Shown here one piece after another: positions 1-12,283 of a stretch of DNA of 64,000 nt. Numbering within the stretch: position 1 is the first letter of the stretch; each line of letters starts with the position of its first letter. This DNA comes from Thermothelomyces thermophilus ATCC 42464 (taxonomy: Eukaryota > Ascomycota > Sordariomycetes > Sordariales > Chaetomiaceae), in NCBI RefSeq assembly GCF_000226095.1, contig NC_016473.1, positions 3,410,001 to 3,474,000 of the forward strand. The letters are read 5' to 3'. Both the position numbers and the translations under genes were made by a program. The notes below the pieces were generated by a model that searched no databases, was not told the origin of the DNA, and worked only from the letters and a program-made list of their open reading frames with translations.

Positions 1-129
1 TTTAGACGACAGCGGCAAGATAAGCGATTATGGATAATAGCATAATGGAAATAGCACAAAATGCTCGTACTAGTAGATAGTAAAGTAGAGATAAACCTAA
101 TTTCGCCGACACTTGTAAATTAGCTATAG
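1..129 (+). pseudogene. pol fragment of element G (protease region), RIP-degraded
   Basis: This is the continuation of a chromoviral pol whose start lies left of the window. Translated in the plus direction it matches residues of about 29-75 of the intact Pol at 37583-41437, including the stretch leading to the protease DSGA motif. Gly and Gln codons are RIP-mutated and in-frame stops are present. It ends at TATAG, which is repeated at 7635-7639 where the same gene resumes after element A1. The assignment rests on direct similarity to the intact copy in this window. Confidence 0.85.
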
Positions 130-536
130 TGTGACGAACCCAACTCAGACTTCTTCTGAAAGGGTCCAGACGGAGGTAGATTAAGCGTGACAAGCAGGCA
201 GGTCGTCTAAGGGATTCGGTGAAGCCAAAGGGTTTATAACAACACTAGAGTTGTCTCTCACAGTAATCAGCAATGCTTGGTGTGAGTACTATAATTGTGA
301 TTGTTACCACTAGTGAACTCCTAGAGTCTACCAGAACGAGTGACTAGCTATCTAATATACTTGTCTAGTTTCCTTATTCCTAAGTGTTCTCCCCTAGATT
401 CCGATCGTGTGATCGCTGCTGCGATCCTTCGATCATTGTTCGGGTGCTCGCCTTGATCGAAGTGCGATTACTGCGATCACTTCCTGATTGGTTCCGTATG
501 CCTTGTTAGGTCGCCTTATGTAGTCGAATCGTGACA
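130..536 (-). repeat. LTR of A1 (3' LTR in element sense)
   Basis: It begins TGTGACGAAC and ends CGTGACA. The partner copy is at 7228-7634 with the same length of 407 bp. It contains the A-type U3 with TGCGATC-like repeats (some RIP-altered) and a single CCAAT box, where A2 has two. Confidence 0.93.
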
Positions 537-541
537 CGATG

Positions 542-573
542 CCCCTCCCCTAGGTCTTTCGTCCTCGAAAGAC
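542..573 (-). promoter_or_regulatory. Polypurine tract and adjacent conserved hairpin of A1
   Basis: In element sense, an 8-bp inverted repeat (GTCTTTCG/CGAAAGAC, 554-573) is followed by a purine run and CATCG next to the U3 end. This is the expected site of plus-strand DNA priming. The same arrangement is found in A2 and the other elements of the window. Confidence 0.7.
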
Positions 574-675
574 TTAGGTCCTTTTTAAATAACACCAATA
601 CTTCCCCCCCCTGCTTATATATGGTTATATTCCTCAGTCCCCCCCCTTTTCTCTTTCTTTTATGATATCGTCAAG

Positions 676-1314
676 ATGACTGATCGTGTAAGAAAGAAGT
701 CGAAGTCTAAGCCTGCTACGTCGACTCTTCGTGCCAACCATCTCCTGGCCGCGATTCTTTCCTCGGATAATCTTTTAACGATGCGTCCTTGTACGCCATG
801 CGAGTCCAAAGGCCTTAGTTCGTGCGAGGTTTCGAAAAGCGATTCTTCTTAATGCGTAGAGTACGTTCGCAATAAGCGTTCGAATTGTGACATTCTTGGC
901 GTTTCTCCTGCTTAGCTTTAGTCTATTACGGCTTAGCATCAAAAACTTAAGGATAAGCTTATAGCTGCTAAGGAGCAGGTCCTTTGTCTCCGGAAACAGA
1001 AGCGAATATATTTTGAGAAGATGATGAGGGCTATCGCTCGGGGTATCGACAGTGTGGAGGAGTTGGAGCGAGTGGAACGTGAGGAGGCTGAAGCGGCGGC
1101 GGCAGCGGAGGCTTCTAGGGTTACTACGCCTTCTTTGACCCCGTCTCACTTATCTGCCGATTTCGGATAGCTTTGGGATTCCGTATATCCTGAAGTTCCT
1201 TTAGATCTATCCTTACTAGCCGATTTCGGGTTGGTTTCGGGTCTGTCGCTTTCGGTCGGTTAGGGTTCCTCTAGTGGAACTGCTGAAGTTTCTTAGGGTA
1301 ACTTAGGTTCTTAA
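676..1314 (+). pseudogene. Antisense Zn2Cys6-like/coiled-coil gene of A1, broken by RIP
   Basis: This has the same length (639 bp) and position as the intact gene at 37138-37776, from ATG to TAA. The reading frame is recognisable throughout, but RIP has introduced stops, for example TAA in place of CGA just before the fourth cysteine. Five of the six cysteine codons remain and the fifth is now TAC (Tyr). It lies on the strand opposite gag-pol, between the 3' LTR and pol, and overlaps the last part of pol tail to tail. Confidence 0.82.
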
Positions 1315-4300
1315 CTGGTTCCTATAAGTTGTCTTCTAGTCCGAAATCAAGCTATTTGACCAGATACTATAGTTCCCTATTAATAATGTATAAATCTAGA
1401 ATTTCTTCAACGTCCTATTCTTCTTCCTTATCTTCTACTTCGATATATATAGCAACCTTAGCGTTTTTCGATACTAGTTCAAGAAGTGAAATATAAAAAA
1501 CATCCGTCTATAGTCGTATAGATAATAGTAACGATAGTTAGTAGTTAGATGTCAAAATTCGTTCTTTGATAACAAAGGGTCCGACCTTCTTAAAGTCTAG
1601 CTTCGCGCTTAGTCGTTTGGTTCGTAAGTTTTGTACGATCAGGTAGACTTTGTCTCCCCTCTCTAGGTAAGGTCCCTCGAGCCTATGTTTATTGTAGTAA
1701 TTCTTCATTCTAGTTTTGACAAACTCGAGTTCCTTCTTGAGCTTCTCATGTAGTGCGTATATCTGTTCTGCTTTGACTGCTACTCTCGGCACTATGACCT
1801 CTGGTCCTTGCCTAAGGTCTGCTTTATATCTATAGTTCGCGAAGAACGGTGTAACTTTAGTCGTTTCTATTGGCGTCGTATTATAGGCAAGTTATACTAT
1901 TAGTAATAGCATGACCTAGTCGTCTTGCTAGTAATTGACGTAAGAGCGGAGGTATTGCTTAACAACTTGGTTTAGTCGCTCTGTTTGTCCGTCGGTCTAT
2001 AGGTAATATGCCGTTAACAGCTTACTATTAACGCCTAATCATTACATTAACGCTTACTAGAACTTCGATACGAATTTGGTGTCTCTATTGGTGATCCATT
2101 CTCGTGGCCAAGCGTGCACTAATATAACTTGCTAATAGATCACATCTGCTAGCTGTTTAGCTATCTAGGACTCCTTGTAGGGAAAGAAGTATGCCTATTT
2201 AGTCAGGCGATCTACTACAGTGAGAATACTATCGTAGGTCACTCCTATAGCTATATCCTTAGATTCTAGCAGCTTCGTAATAAAGTCTATCATGACCAAG
2301 CTCTATAGTTTATCAGCTATTAGCAGTGGCTAAAGTAGCCTATACAGCTTATATCGTGCCGTTTTGCTTCGATTGCAGGTGTCGCAGTTCCGTACGACTT
2401 CCTTAACTTGTGCTGTTAACTGTGGAAAGTTATAGTGTTTCTTGACTTGTGCGACAGTCTTCGTGACTCCTTTGTATCCTCCGAGTTTCGACTCGTAGAG
2501 TTCTCGAATCATTTGTAGCTATTAATCCCCGTTATAGATGTATGCTTTGCCTCGGTACTAGAGTTTCCTATCTCTTTCTTCTACTCTATTAGGTACTACT
2601 GGTCCGGGTGCTACTTGATACTATACCTCGTTAATCCTTTCCTCTCGAAAGATTATATAGCATTCTAGGAACGAGTCAAGTGGATCATCTTCCACGGGTG
2701 TCTGCGTTTCGTGATGTAGCGTTCCATCTGTTCGTTCTTTAAACAACGGTAGTATTGTTCCTATTCGTCCTTTCGTGTGATCCGTTCGTTGACTTAAGAT
2801 ATCCGCTCGTACGTTCTCTTTGCCCTTCTTATAGCAGATCTCGAAGTTAAATTCCGTAAGGAATTCTGCCTATCGTATTTGTTGTCCGTTAAGCTCCTTC
2901 GTCGTCGTAAAGTATCGTAAATTCTTATAATCTGTATACACTTATACCGGTTCAATCGTGCTATTAAGGTATGGTCGCCATTCTTTAAAAGCTTCGATAA
3001 TCGTAAGTAGTTCCTTATTATAAATCGGATAATTAAGACGTAGTCCGTCGAGCTTCTTTAAAAAGAAGGCTATAGGATATAGCTTCCCTTGTTCGTCTTG
3101 TTATCTTAATTGTCCTCCGATAGCGTAGTCTAAAGCGTCCGTTTCCACCTCAAATGGCTTCTTAGGGTCTAGCAGTACCAGTACTAGATCTTTAGTAATG
3201 GCGTCACGGATTTACACGAATGCTTACTTGTATCGCTCTTCCTATTGGAATTTAGCGTTCTTCTTGGTAAGTTCGTGTAAAGGTCGTACGATTGCTCTAA
3301 AGTTCCTAATAAACATTCGGTAGAAGTTCGTAAATCCGATGAAGCTTTGTATGTCCGTAACTGACGTTGGTTATGGCCAATTCTTGATAGCTTTAACCTT
3401 TGAAGGTTCTATCCGAATTTGTCCTAGGGATATTTCGTATCCTAAAAAGACTATCTTCCTGACATAGAATTCGCTCTTTTCCTTGTTAACTAATAGCTTG
3501 TACGTGTATAGCGTGTCTAGTACTACTTTTATATACTTTTGGTGTTCGTCTATCATCTTAGAGAAGATGAGTATATCGTCAAGATAATATATTGTAAATT
3601 TGTCGAGAAAGGGTTGGATAGCTTGATTAATTAGGGCTTGGAACGTTGCCGGTGTGTTCGTAAGTCCGAATGGCATGACGAGGTACTTATAGTGGCTATA
3701 GGGTGTCCTAAAGGCCGTTTTCCACTCGTCGCCTTCTTTGATCTATATATAGTTATAGGCCGATAGCAAGTCAAGACGCGTAAAATATTAGGCTCCTGCT
3801 AACTAATCTCAGAGCTGTAAGATTAGCGGTAACGGGTATCGGTTTTTCACAGTCTATTCGTTAAGTTACCGGTAGTCGACGTATAACTATAGCTTTCCGT
3901 CTTTCTTAGGCACAAACAGGATTAGGTAGCCTGCTAGCGATATCGACGGGCGGATATATCCTCTTCGAAGGTTCTCCTCTAAATATCGCTTAAGTTCTTC
4001 GTTCTGTGTCTAGCTCGTATAGTAAATCTTAAAGAACTTTAGTCATGCTCCTTCCTTAAGCTTGATCTTGTGATCCTATAGGCCGTATTTTAGTAGCCCT
4101 TCTAGATGTTTCGGTTTAAATGCTAGGTGTCCCTTATACTCCTTCGGTACTTCCCTAGTCTTGTCTCGTCTCTCGGTTTTCTAATAATATACGAACTTGG
4201 TTCCGTCTATAGCGATACTAGCGATTTCTCCTGTCTCAACCTACTACTCTAATTGTAGTGCTCTACATTCGTCAACGGAGAGAATAGCTATTAGCGATTT

Positions 4301-4975
4301 AGCTTGTTCCTCCTATCGCGATATCGATGTCGTTGTACCGCCTCTTCCAGAGTCTATAGTGGTCTACCTGCCACTATCTGTCTCTTGCGGTAGATCCGTA
4401 GGACATGCCTTTCCTTAAGTATCGTCTGCTCACGATCCTTACGTACTCCCTATCTCGCTAGTCAAATACGACTCCGTTTGGGGTTATAGGTAGCTACCAT
4501 TCTTCTAGCTAATGTCCGGGTTGTAATCTTCATACCATAGTAACCCTAATATTATATCTTTATCGTTACCTATATCTACAATGCTAAATACGACTGCTGT
4601 AGTCTTCCCTGCCATAGTGATGTCGATCGGTTCGGTCTCTCTATATACCTATTACGTCGGAAATGGCCCTTTGACTATGCCATGCTTCCGCTTCATTCTC
4701 CAGGGTATCCGTAGCTAATTTACAAGCGTCGGCAAAATCAGGTTCATCTCTGCTCCACTATCTACTAGTACGAGCATTTCGTACTATTTCTACTATGCTA
4801 TTATCTATAATCGCTTGTCTTGCCACCATCGTCTAAAGATTACAGCGATTTCCTATATTTCTGCTAGGAGGTCTCGGTATAGTAGTCTCTTACGCTAGTT
4901 CCTCCTATACTGCGCTACCACTTACCACTACACGGGCATTAATGGTTTCCAGGCCCCTCGAAGGGCCCTGACCCG
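1121..4975 (-). pseudogene. pol of A1, RIP-degraded
   Basis: Co-linear with the intact Pol of A2 base for base: stop complement at 1121-1123, gag stop at 4939. Recognisable pieces include the YLDD reverse-transcriptase motif (about 3580), the integrase zinc-binding segment (about 2335-2500) and the GPF module (about 1590). Stops from Gln/Trp codons break the frame at many points. In the intact relative it encodes protease, RT, RNase H, integrase and chromodomain. The copy cannot encode a full product. Confidence 0.9.
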
Positions 4976-7200
4976 TTTCCTAGGTCAGTATTAACCTCTC
5001 TAGTTATTCGGCTGATAGCAGCTTCATTAATCATGCTCATTTCCGTAAGCCATTAGGTGCTTACGGCTTCTTACCATTAGGTCCGTTCTACTTTCCGTCA
5101 TACGTGCTATAGCTTTATCTAAAGCTCCCGAATTCGCAATTTCTTTTCGTCTACGTGATAGAGGCAGTCGTTGCTCTAGCACAAGTCCTATATATCTCGT
5201 CCGGTTCCGTAGTACCTAGGCCAGGCTCGTCTTAGAACTATTATGATACTTTCTAGATCGTAGGCTTCGATCTTCTAAAGCAATTCGGCCGCTCTGTTTC
5301 CTGCATCGTAGACCTATTCTACAGGGCGTAAGCTTCTATCCTCATTTCCTTGTCAGGTCGGCCAGTGATTATTTTCGAATTTATCGTAGAAGTGGTATCG
5401 GCATTTGTGTGCCATACACTAGAACCAGGGCACTTGCATATATGCCTTGTGTCGAGGGTATAGTCGCGTAGCGTTGCCTAGGAGGCATTAGAATTCTTTC
5501 CCGAATCCTTCCCATTATACGTAGATCGTAGGTACTCTAGTGCTAATATAGGAGTGTTTCTTCTAGTAGCTTTCCCACGTACGCTCGTCTTTTCCGCGGT
5601 TCGCGTATATAAACTGGTATTCCGGGTTCTGCACGTTGTTACTAAGTTACTAGCCATTAAGATACTCGGCGTAGCTGTCAGGCCTATCATATGTCACAGG
5701 CTATCCTCCTTTGATAGTTTCTATAATACGTCGGAGTTCCCTTATTTTGTCCCTCATTCTATCGCTCTACTAGGTAAGTCGAATTAAGCGTTCATCCCGT
5801 TCGCGCAGTTCCGTGTTAAGCCGGAAAACTTCGTTACGGTACTATTCGATTTGTTCCTAGAGGAATAGAACATTAGGTCTAGGTCTTTCGATTCCTTAGG
5901 TATCGGTTATCCACGATCCATCCCGCCTCTACGTGACTGTGAAACCCTATTGCCTTAAGGCTAGGAGAATCGAAACTAGCGGTACATATTCTCCTACCAT
6001 GTCCCATTTGGCAAGACCTGTCTCTAGGTTCATAGTGACTAGTTTGGAGTACGGTGCTTATTTGTCTTCACCGTTGCCGTCATGTCTAAGACTATCCGTG
6101 TCACTGCCCTTGTCTTTATAGCTTGTAGCTGCTACTTCGGTGACGTTCTTGGTGGTTTCGTCGATATCTGCGATTTCTTTTCCAGGGACTGGCTTTTACT
6201 CTTTCTTTGGGCTTCGGCATTCTTGCTTATAGTGCCCTTTCTTTCTATAGTTATAGTAGGTAACATTAGACTTGTCTTTAGTCGTCTTCTTCTAGTCCTG
6301 CTTCTACGCTACGTCTATATCTATAGCTCCGGGGTACGTCCTATACGAAGTACTAATATACGTTCGCTTTTTCTTGTCGTTAGCCTTGACCATGGTTCCG
6401 TTCATTTGACCTCGTTTCTACTACTCTCGTATATAGAGTTAATCATCGATCCTAATGGCCTATACGATGTATTTATCTAGAGTCTTAGGCCGATTATACT
6501 TATATAGCTCATCCTTAACCTTTTCCTTTAGGCTATTATAGAACAATTATATCAACGCCTTATTATTAAGCTAAGACTTAAGTATATCCTATCTAAACTA
6601 TATGGCGTAGGAGGCTACTAACTTAGTCTATCAGAGATTGGCGAGTCTTTCTTACGCATAAATCTTCTCGTCTTTGTCGTTAAAAACTTTCTAAAGCTCT
6701 TTTTCGAAACGGTCATAAGATCGGAAGACTACCTGTGTAAACGCGTCTCGATCGTCTTCATCTTCCTCCGTGAGATAGTCGTTCTATATAGGCTCGAACT
6801 ATCTAAGTACCTTGCCCTCTAGTCTCGTGGCTATATAGAGGACTTTAGCTTTGTCATCTGGAAACTTGTCGTTATTAAGCCGGAAGTAGGATTAAAGGTT
6901 TGTTAGGAATCCTACGAGATCCTCCTTGGTTCCTCCGTATTTGCCAGGTAGTTCGATCTTGATATGCTTTGCTTTGGCGCCCTCGAGTGCCTCGATTTTG
7001 GCATAGGCCTCGTTGACTAACTTCTATAAGTACTTTTCGCGGTTCTCGAGTTCCTTGATTCGAGCTTAAGCAGCCTTGTCTCTCTGGTCTAACTCCTAGA
7101 TCCGCTGCTAGAGTTTACCAAGCTAAGCGAGCAGCTGTTTAGCCGTAACATTAGTAGCTATATTAATGTCGAGGTCGAAGTCACCTCTGTTCTAAACCAT
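4939..7200 (-). pseudogene. gag of A1, RIP-degraded
   Basis: 2262 bp, the same length as intact gag of A2, beginning at an ATG (complement 7198-7200) and ending at the conserved TAA. RIP stops are scattered throughout. The slippery heptamer GGGAAAC before the stop is mutated to AGGAAAC, a typical TG to TA change, while the GC hairpin downstream remains. Confidence 0.88.
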
Positions 7201-7227
7201 AACAGAACAAAGGGAGTGGTAATAACG

Positions 7228-7634
7228 TGTGACGAACCTAACTTAGACTTCTTCTAAAAGGGTCTAGACGGAGGTGGATTGAGCGTGACAAGTAGGCAGG
7301 TCGTCTGAGGGATTTGGTGAAGCCAAAGGGTTTATAACAATACTAGAGTTGTCTCTTACAGTAATCAGCAATGCTTGGTGTGAGTATTGTGATTGTGATT
7401 ATTACTATTGGTGAACTCCTAGAGTCTACCAGAACGAGTGACTAGCTATCTAATATACTTGTCTGGTTTCCTTATTCCTAAGTGTTCTCCCCTAGATTCC
7501 GATCGTGTGATCGCTGCTGCGATCCTTCGATCATTGTTCGGGTGCTTGCCTTGATCGAAGTGCGATTACTGCGATCACTTCCTAATTGGTTCCGTGTGCC
7601 TTGTCAGGTCGCCTTATGCGGTCGAATCGTGACA
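7228..7634 (-). repeat. LTR of A1 (5' LTR in element sense)
   Basis: Partner of 130-536, with the same length of 407 bp. It is followed in sense by the primer-binding region, where the pairing segment AGTGGTAACAA is seen as AGTGGTAATAA after RIP. The element ends at 7634 and TATAG follows. Confidence 0.93.
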
Positions 7635-10600
7635 TATAGATACTCTAGAGAATGAAGCAGAAGTATAGTATAATTAAAGGGCTATTTCTGATATAATAGG
7701 TATATAAGGAGACCGAACTAATTAATATTACTATAGTAAGGAAGACTATAGTAATTATATTTAATATTATGAATATAAGTAACGATAAAGATATAATATT
7801 AGGGTTACTATAGTATAAAGATTATAACCTAGACATTAGTTAAAAGAATAGTAGCTACCTACGACCCTAAACAGAGTTATATTTAACTAATAAGATAGGG
7901 AGTATATAAGGATTACAAACAGACGATGCTTAAGGGAAGGTATATTCTATAGATCTACCGTAAGAGACAGATAATAGTAGGCAGACTACTACGGACTCTA
8001 GAAAAAGCAGTATAACGACACTAACATCGCGACAAGAGGAACGAGTTAAACCGCCGATAGCTATTCTCTCCGTTAACGAATATAGAGTACTATAACTAGA
8101 GCAGTAGGTTAAGATAGAAGAAATTGCTAGCATCGCTATAGACAGAACCAAGTTTATATACTATTAGAGAACTAAGAGACGAGATAAGACTAGGAAAGTA
8201 CCAGAGAAATATAAAGGACACCTAGTATTCGAACCAAAGCATCTAAAAGGATTACCAGAACACGGCCTATAGGATTACGAGATTAAGCTTAAGAAAGGAA
8301 TATAACTAAAGTTCTTTAAGATTTACTATACAAGCCAGATATAGAATAAAGAACTTAAGCGATATTTAGAGGAAAACCTTTAAAGAGGATATATCTACCT
8401 GTCGATATTACTAGTAGGCTACCTAATCCTATTTATACCTAAGAAAGACGGAAAGCTATAGTTATATATTGACTATTAGTAACTTAATAAATAGACTGTA
8501 AAAAACCGATACCTATTACTACTAATCTTACGGCTCTAAGATTAGTTAACAAGAGCCTAATATTCTACGTGTCTTGACTTGCTATCAGCCCATAACTATA
8601 TATAGATCAAAGAAGGCAACGAGTGGAAAACGGCCTTTAGGATATCCTATAGTCACTATAAGTACCTTGTCATGCCATTTGGACCTATAAACGCGCTAGC
8701 AACGTTCTAAGCCCTAATCGATCAAGCTATCTGACCCTTTCTCGACAAATTTACGGTATATTATCTCGACGATATACTTATCTTCTCTAAGATAATAGAC
8801 AAACACCAAAAGCATATAAAAGTAGTACTAAATGCGTTATATACGTATAAGCTATTAGTTAATAAGAAAAAGAGTAAATTCTATATTAGGAAAATAGTAT
8901 TTTTAGGATACAAAATATCCCTAGGACAAATCCGGATAAAACCCTTAAAGGTTAAAGCTATCAAGGATTAGCTATAACTAACGTTAGTTATAGAAGTACG
9001 AAGTTTTATTAGGTTTACAAACTTCTATTAGATATTCATTAGGAACTTTAGAGCGATCGTACGACCTTTATATAAACTTACCAAGAAGAACGCTAAATTC
9101 TAATAGGAAGAGTAATACGAGCAAGTATTTATATAGATCTGTAACGCCATTACTAAAGATCTAGTACTAGTATTGCTAGACCCTAGGAAGCTATTCAAAG
9201 TAGAGACGGACGCTTTAGACTACGCTATCGGAGGATAGTTAGGATAACGAGACGAACAAGGGAAGTTACATCCTATAGCCTTCCTTTTAAAGAAGCTTAA
9301 TAGACTATGTCCTAATTATCTAATCTATAATAAAGAACTACTTACAATTGTCAAAGCTTTTAAGGAATAGCGACTATACCTTAGCGGTACAATTAAACTA
9401 GTATAAGTATATATAGATTATAAGAATTTACAGTACTTTATAACGACAAAGGAGCTTAATAGATGATAAATATAATAGGTAGAATTCCTTATAGAATTCA
9501 ATTTTAAGATCCGCTATAAGAAGGGCAAAGAGAACATATAAGCAGACGCCTTAAGCCGACGAACGGATTATACGGAAGGACGAACGGAAACAACGCTACC
9601 ATTATTTAAGGAATAAATAGACAGAACGCTATATTATAAAACGTAGATACCTATAGAAGATGATTTACTTGACTCGTTCCTAGAATATTATATAATCTTT
9701 TGAGAAGAAAGGATTAACGAGGTATAGTATTAAGCAGCACCCGGACTAGTAGTACCTAATGGAGTAGAAGAAAAAGATAGGAAACTCTGGTACCGAGGCA
9801 AAGCGTATATCTACGATAAAGATCAATAGCTATAAATGATTTAAGAACTCTACAAGTCGAAACTCGGAGGATACAAAGGAGTCACGAAGACTATTATACA
9901 AGTCAAGAAATACTACAACTTTCTATAGTTAACGGTATAAGTTAAGAAAGTTATACGGAGCTATAATATCTATAATCGAAGCAAAACGGCACGATATAAG
10001 CTATATAGACTACTTTAGCCACTGCTAATAGCTAATAAACTATAGAGTTTAGTTATAATAGACTTCATTACGAAACTGCTAGAATCTAAGGATATGGCTA
10101 TAGAAGTAATCTACGATAGTATTCTTACTATAGTAGATTGCCTAATTAAATAGGTATACTTCTTTCCCTATAAGGAGTCTTAGATAGCTAAATAACTAGC
10201 AGATATAATCTATCGGCAAGTTATATTAGTATACGCTTAGCTATAAGAATAGATTACTAATAGAGACACTAAGTTCGTATCAAAGTTCTAGCAAGCGTTA
10301 ATATAATAATTAGACGTTAATAGCAAGCTATTAATGGCATATTACCTACAAATCAACAGACAAACGGAGCGACTAAACCAAGTTATCAAGCAGTACCTCC
10401 GTTCTTATGTTAACTACTAGCAAGACAACTAGGTCATGCTATTACTAATAGTATAACTTGCCTATAATATAACGCTAACAAAAACGACCAAAGTTATACC
10501 GTTCTTTATACAAACTATAGATATAAAGCAGACCTTAGGCAAGGACTAGAGGTTATAGTGCCGAGAGTAGCAATCAAAGTAGAACAAATGTATACACTAT

Positions 10601-11225
10601 ATAAGAAGCTTAAAAAGGAACTTAAGTTTATCAGAACCAAAATAAAGAACTACTACGACAAATATAGGCTCGAGGGACCTTACCTAGGGAGGGGAGATAA
10701 AGTCTACCTAATTATATAAAACTTATAAACCAAATAACCAAGTACGAAGCTAGACTTTAAGAAAGTTAGACCCTTTATTATTAAAGAACAAATCTCGATA
10801 TCTAACTACTAACTATCGTTATTATCATCTATACGACTATAGATAGATGTTTTTCATATTTTACTTCTCGAACTAGCACTAAAGAACGCTAAGGTTGCTA
10901 TATATATTAAAGTAAAGGACGAAGAGGAAGAATAGGATATCAAAGAAATCCTAGATTTATATATTATTAATAGAGAACTATAGTACCTAGTCAAATAGCT
11001 TAATTTTAAACTAGAAGATAACTCATAGGAATTAGTTAAGAACCTAAGTTACTCTAAGAAATTAAAGTAATTTTACTAGTAGAATCCTAACTAGCTATAA
11101 GAACTAGCTCTAAAGCCTATTCCCTAATAGAAAAAGAGGGGAACCTACTAGAATTAAGACTAAGATCCAACCCAATCGACTCCTAATCAAGCACGTCAAA
11201 AGCACCTAACGCCTAAGCCTGACCC
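7635..11225 (+). pseudogene. pol of element G, RIP-degraded (continues from 1-129)
   Basis: Plus-strand continuation of the pol interrupted by A1. Visible landmarks are the RT YLDD segment (about 8760-8790), RNase H (about 9190-9430), the integrase core (about 10050-10390) and a chromodomain-like segment (about 10920-11040). Heavy CpA to TpA change leaves dozens of stops. The 3' end is uncertain because the frame runs on under the antisense gene of this subfamily. Confidence 0.85.
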
Positions 11226-11743
11226 GCAAAGGTCTACGTCTCCGACATTGGCAGAGGAGTATCTAGTTCTTCCTCTTCCTCTAGACAAGCTACGCTATAA
11301 TGAAAAACTTCGGCACTACGATCGTATAGGGATTGCTATAAACGACGTAATTGACTTAAACGGCTTAGCGTCTAAGCAAGAAGCGCCTTAGTCTTAGCAA
11401 TCTCTTTCGAAACCTTCTCCTGCTCTGACAAATTTAAAAGGACTAAGACAATTAGTAACCTAGGACTATAAAAGAAAATAACAAAGAACCTACGGGCATC
11501 TATAACTTTTAGGCTACTATACTTCTTGCCTATGCGAATATAGTTCTAATACTTGTTTAAACCCTCTATTATTATATAATGCTTTCGTAGCTTCGTATTC
11601 TAATAACGCTTGTAAGGCATGGTAACCTCGTAACCCTCTCGCTTAATCTTAATCGTAATAGCGTATCGTTTATGCTTAAGATCGCGATGGTTCCTAGGAA
11701 TACGATCAGCTATAGCGAAAGGAAGCTAGTAGAAGAAGGACAT
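11100..11743 (-). pseudogene. Antisense Zn2Cys6-like/coiled-coil gene of G, broken by RIP
   Basis: Minus-strand frame starting at a possible ATG (complement 11741-11743). Six tyrosine codons at 11519-11614 have the spacing X2, X8, X8, X2, X6 and stand where the intact relative has cysteines. TGC/TGT to TAC/TAT is the expected RIP change, and sister element H still has Cys at the first position. A Leu/Arg/Gln/Glu-rich, coiled-coil-like stretch follows. The protein is only distantly similar to that of A2. In H the start codon position reads ACG, so the start is uncertain, and the 3' end is approximate. Confidence 0.6.
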
Positions 11744-11831
11744 TACCTATAGGGGAAAAAAGGGGTATTAGTAGTATTTAAAACAAGTTATAAAAAGCTT
11801 TTAGGTCGAAAGCCCTAAAGAGAGGGCATTG

Positions 11832-12283
11832 TATCACAAGCTAACTATATACCGCGACCCGGTGGGGCGTAGCAGGCTAAACAAGCCACTAATCAAAAAA
11901 GGCATAGAGCAAGGCTAATACGGGATCGCTAGGGAGCGTAGGCTACTACAGGCAAACAATTACCAAAAGGGAAAGATAGCAGAGGATAACCAGCTACTAA
12001 AGGCGATCCTAGGGCAGGCTAGAAGGGGACTATAAGCAACCGACAGAAGTATATATATATATAAATAATCACTCGTTATAGTAGACTCTAGGAGTTTACT
12101 AGTAATAGCAACCTACAATCATAGTACTTATACCAAGCATCGCTAACTACTGTAAGAGATAACTCTAGTGTTATTATAAACCCTTTAGCTTTACCGAATC
12201 CCTTAGACGACCTGTACACTTGTCCCGCTTAATTTACCTTCATCTAAACCCTTTTAAAAGAAGTCTAAGTTAGGTTCGTTACA
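11832..12283 (+). repeat. 3' LTR of element G (C-type U3)
   Basis: Begins as TATCACAAGC (RIP form of TGTCACAAGC) and ends GTTCGTTACA. The U3 half is unlike those of A, B/E and D/F types, while the R-U5 half matches all of them. It contains AGTAATAGCAAC, the RIP form of the predicted self-primer AGTGATAGCAAC. It is preceded by the conserved hairpin and purine tract (about 11805-11828). Confidence 0.85.

Larger units (their letters stand above)
130..7634 (-). mobile_element. Element A1: complete but RIP-mutated chromoviral Ty3/Gypsy retrotransposon
   Basis: A 7505-bp element with 407-bp LTRs at 130-536 and 7228-7634 and TSD TATAG (125-129 and 7635-7639). It has the same U3 type as intact A2, and the distance from gag end to pol end (3818 bp) is identical to A2, so there are no net indels in pol. 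RIP is milder than in the neighbours: many CpA sites survive, but stops interrupt gag, pol and the antisense gene. It sits inside the protease region of element G and is therefore younger than G. Confidence 0.95.
7635..12283 (+). mobile_element. Element G (right part): RIP-degraded chromoviral Gypsy element, C-type U3
   Basis: Right-hand part of an element that starts left of the window and includes 1-129. It ends with an LTR at 11832-12283. It lies inside the pol of element H, which resumes at 12284 with ATCTACC. The left TSD copy is outside the window, so the duplication cannot be checked. Confidence 0.85.
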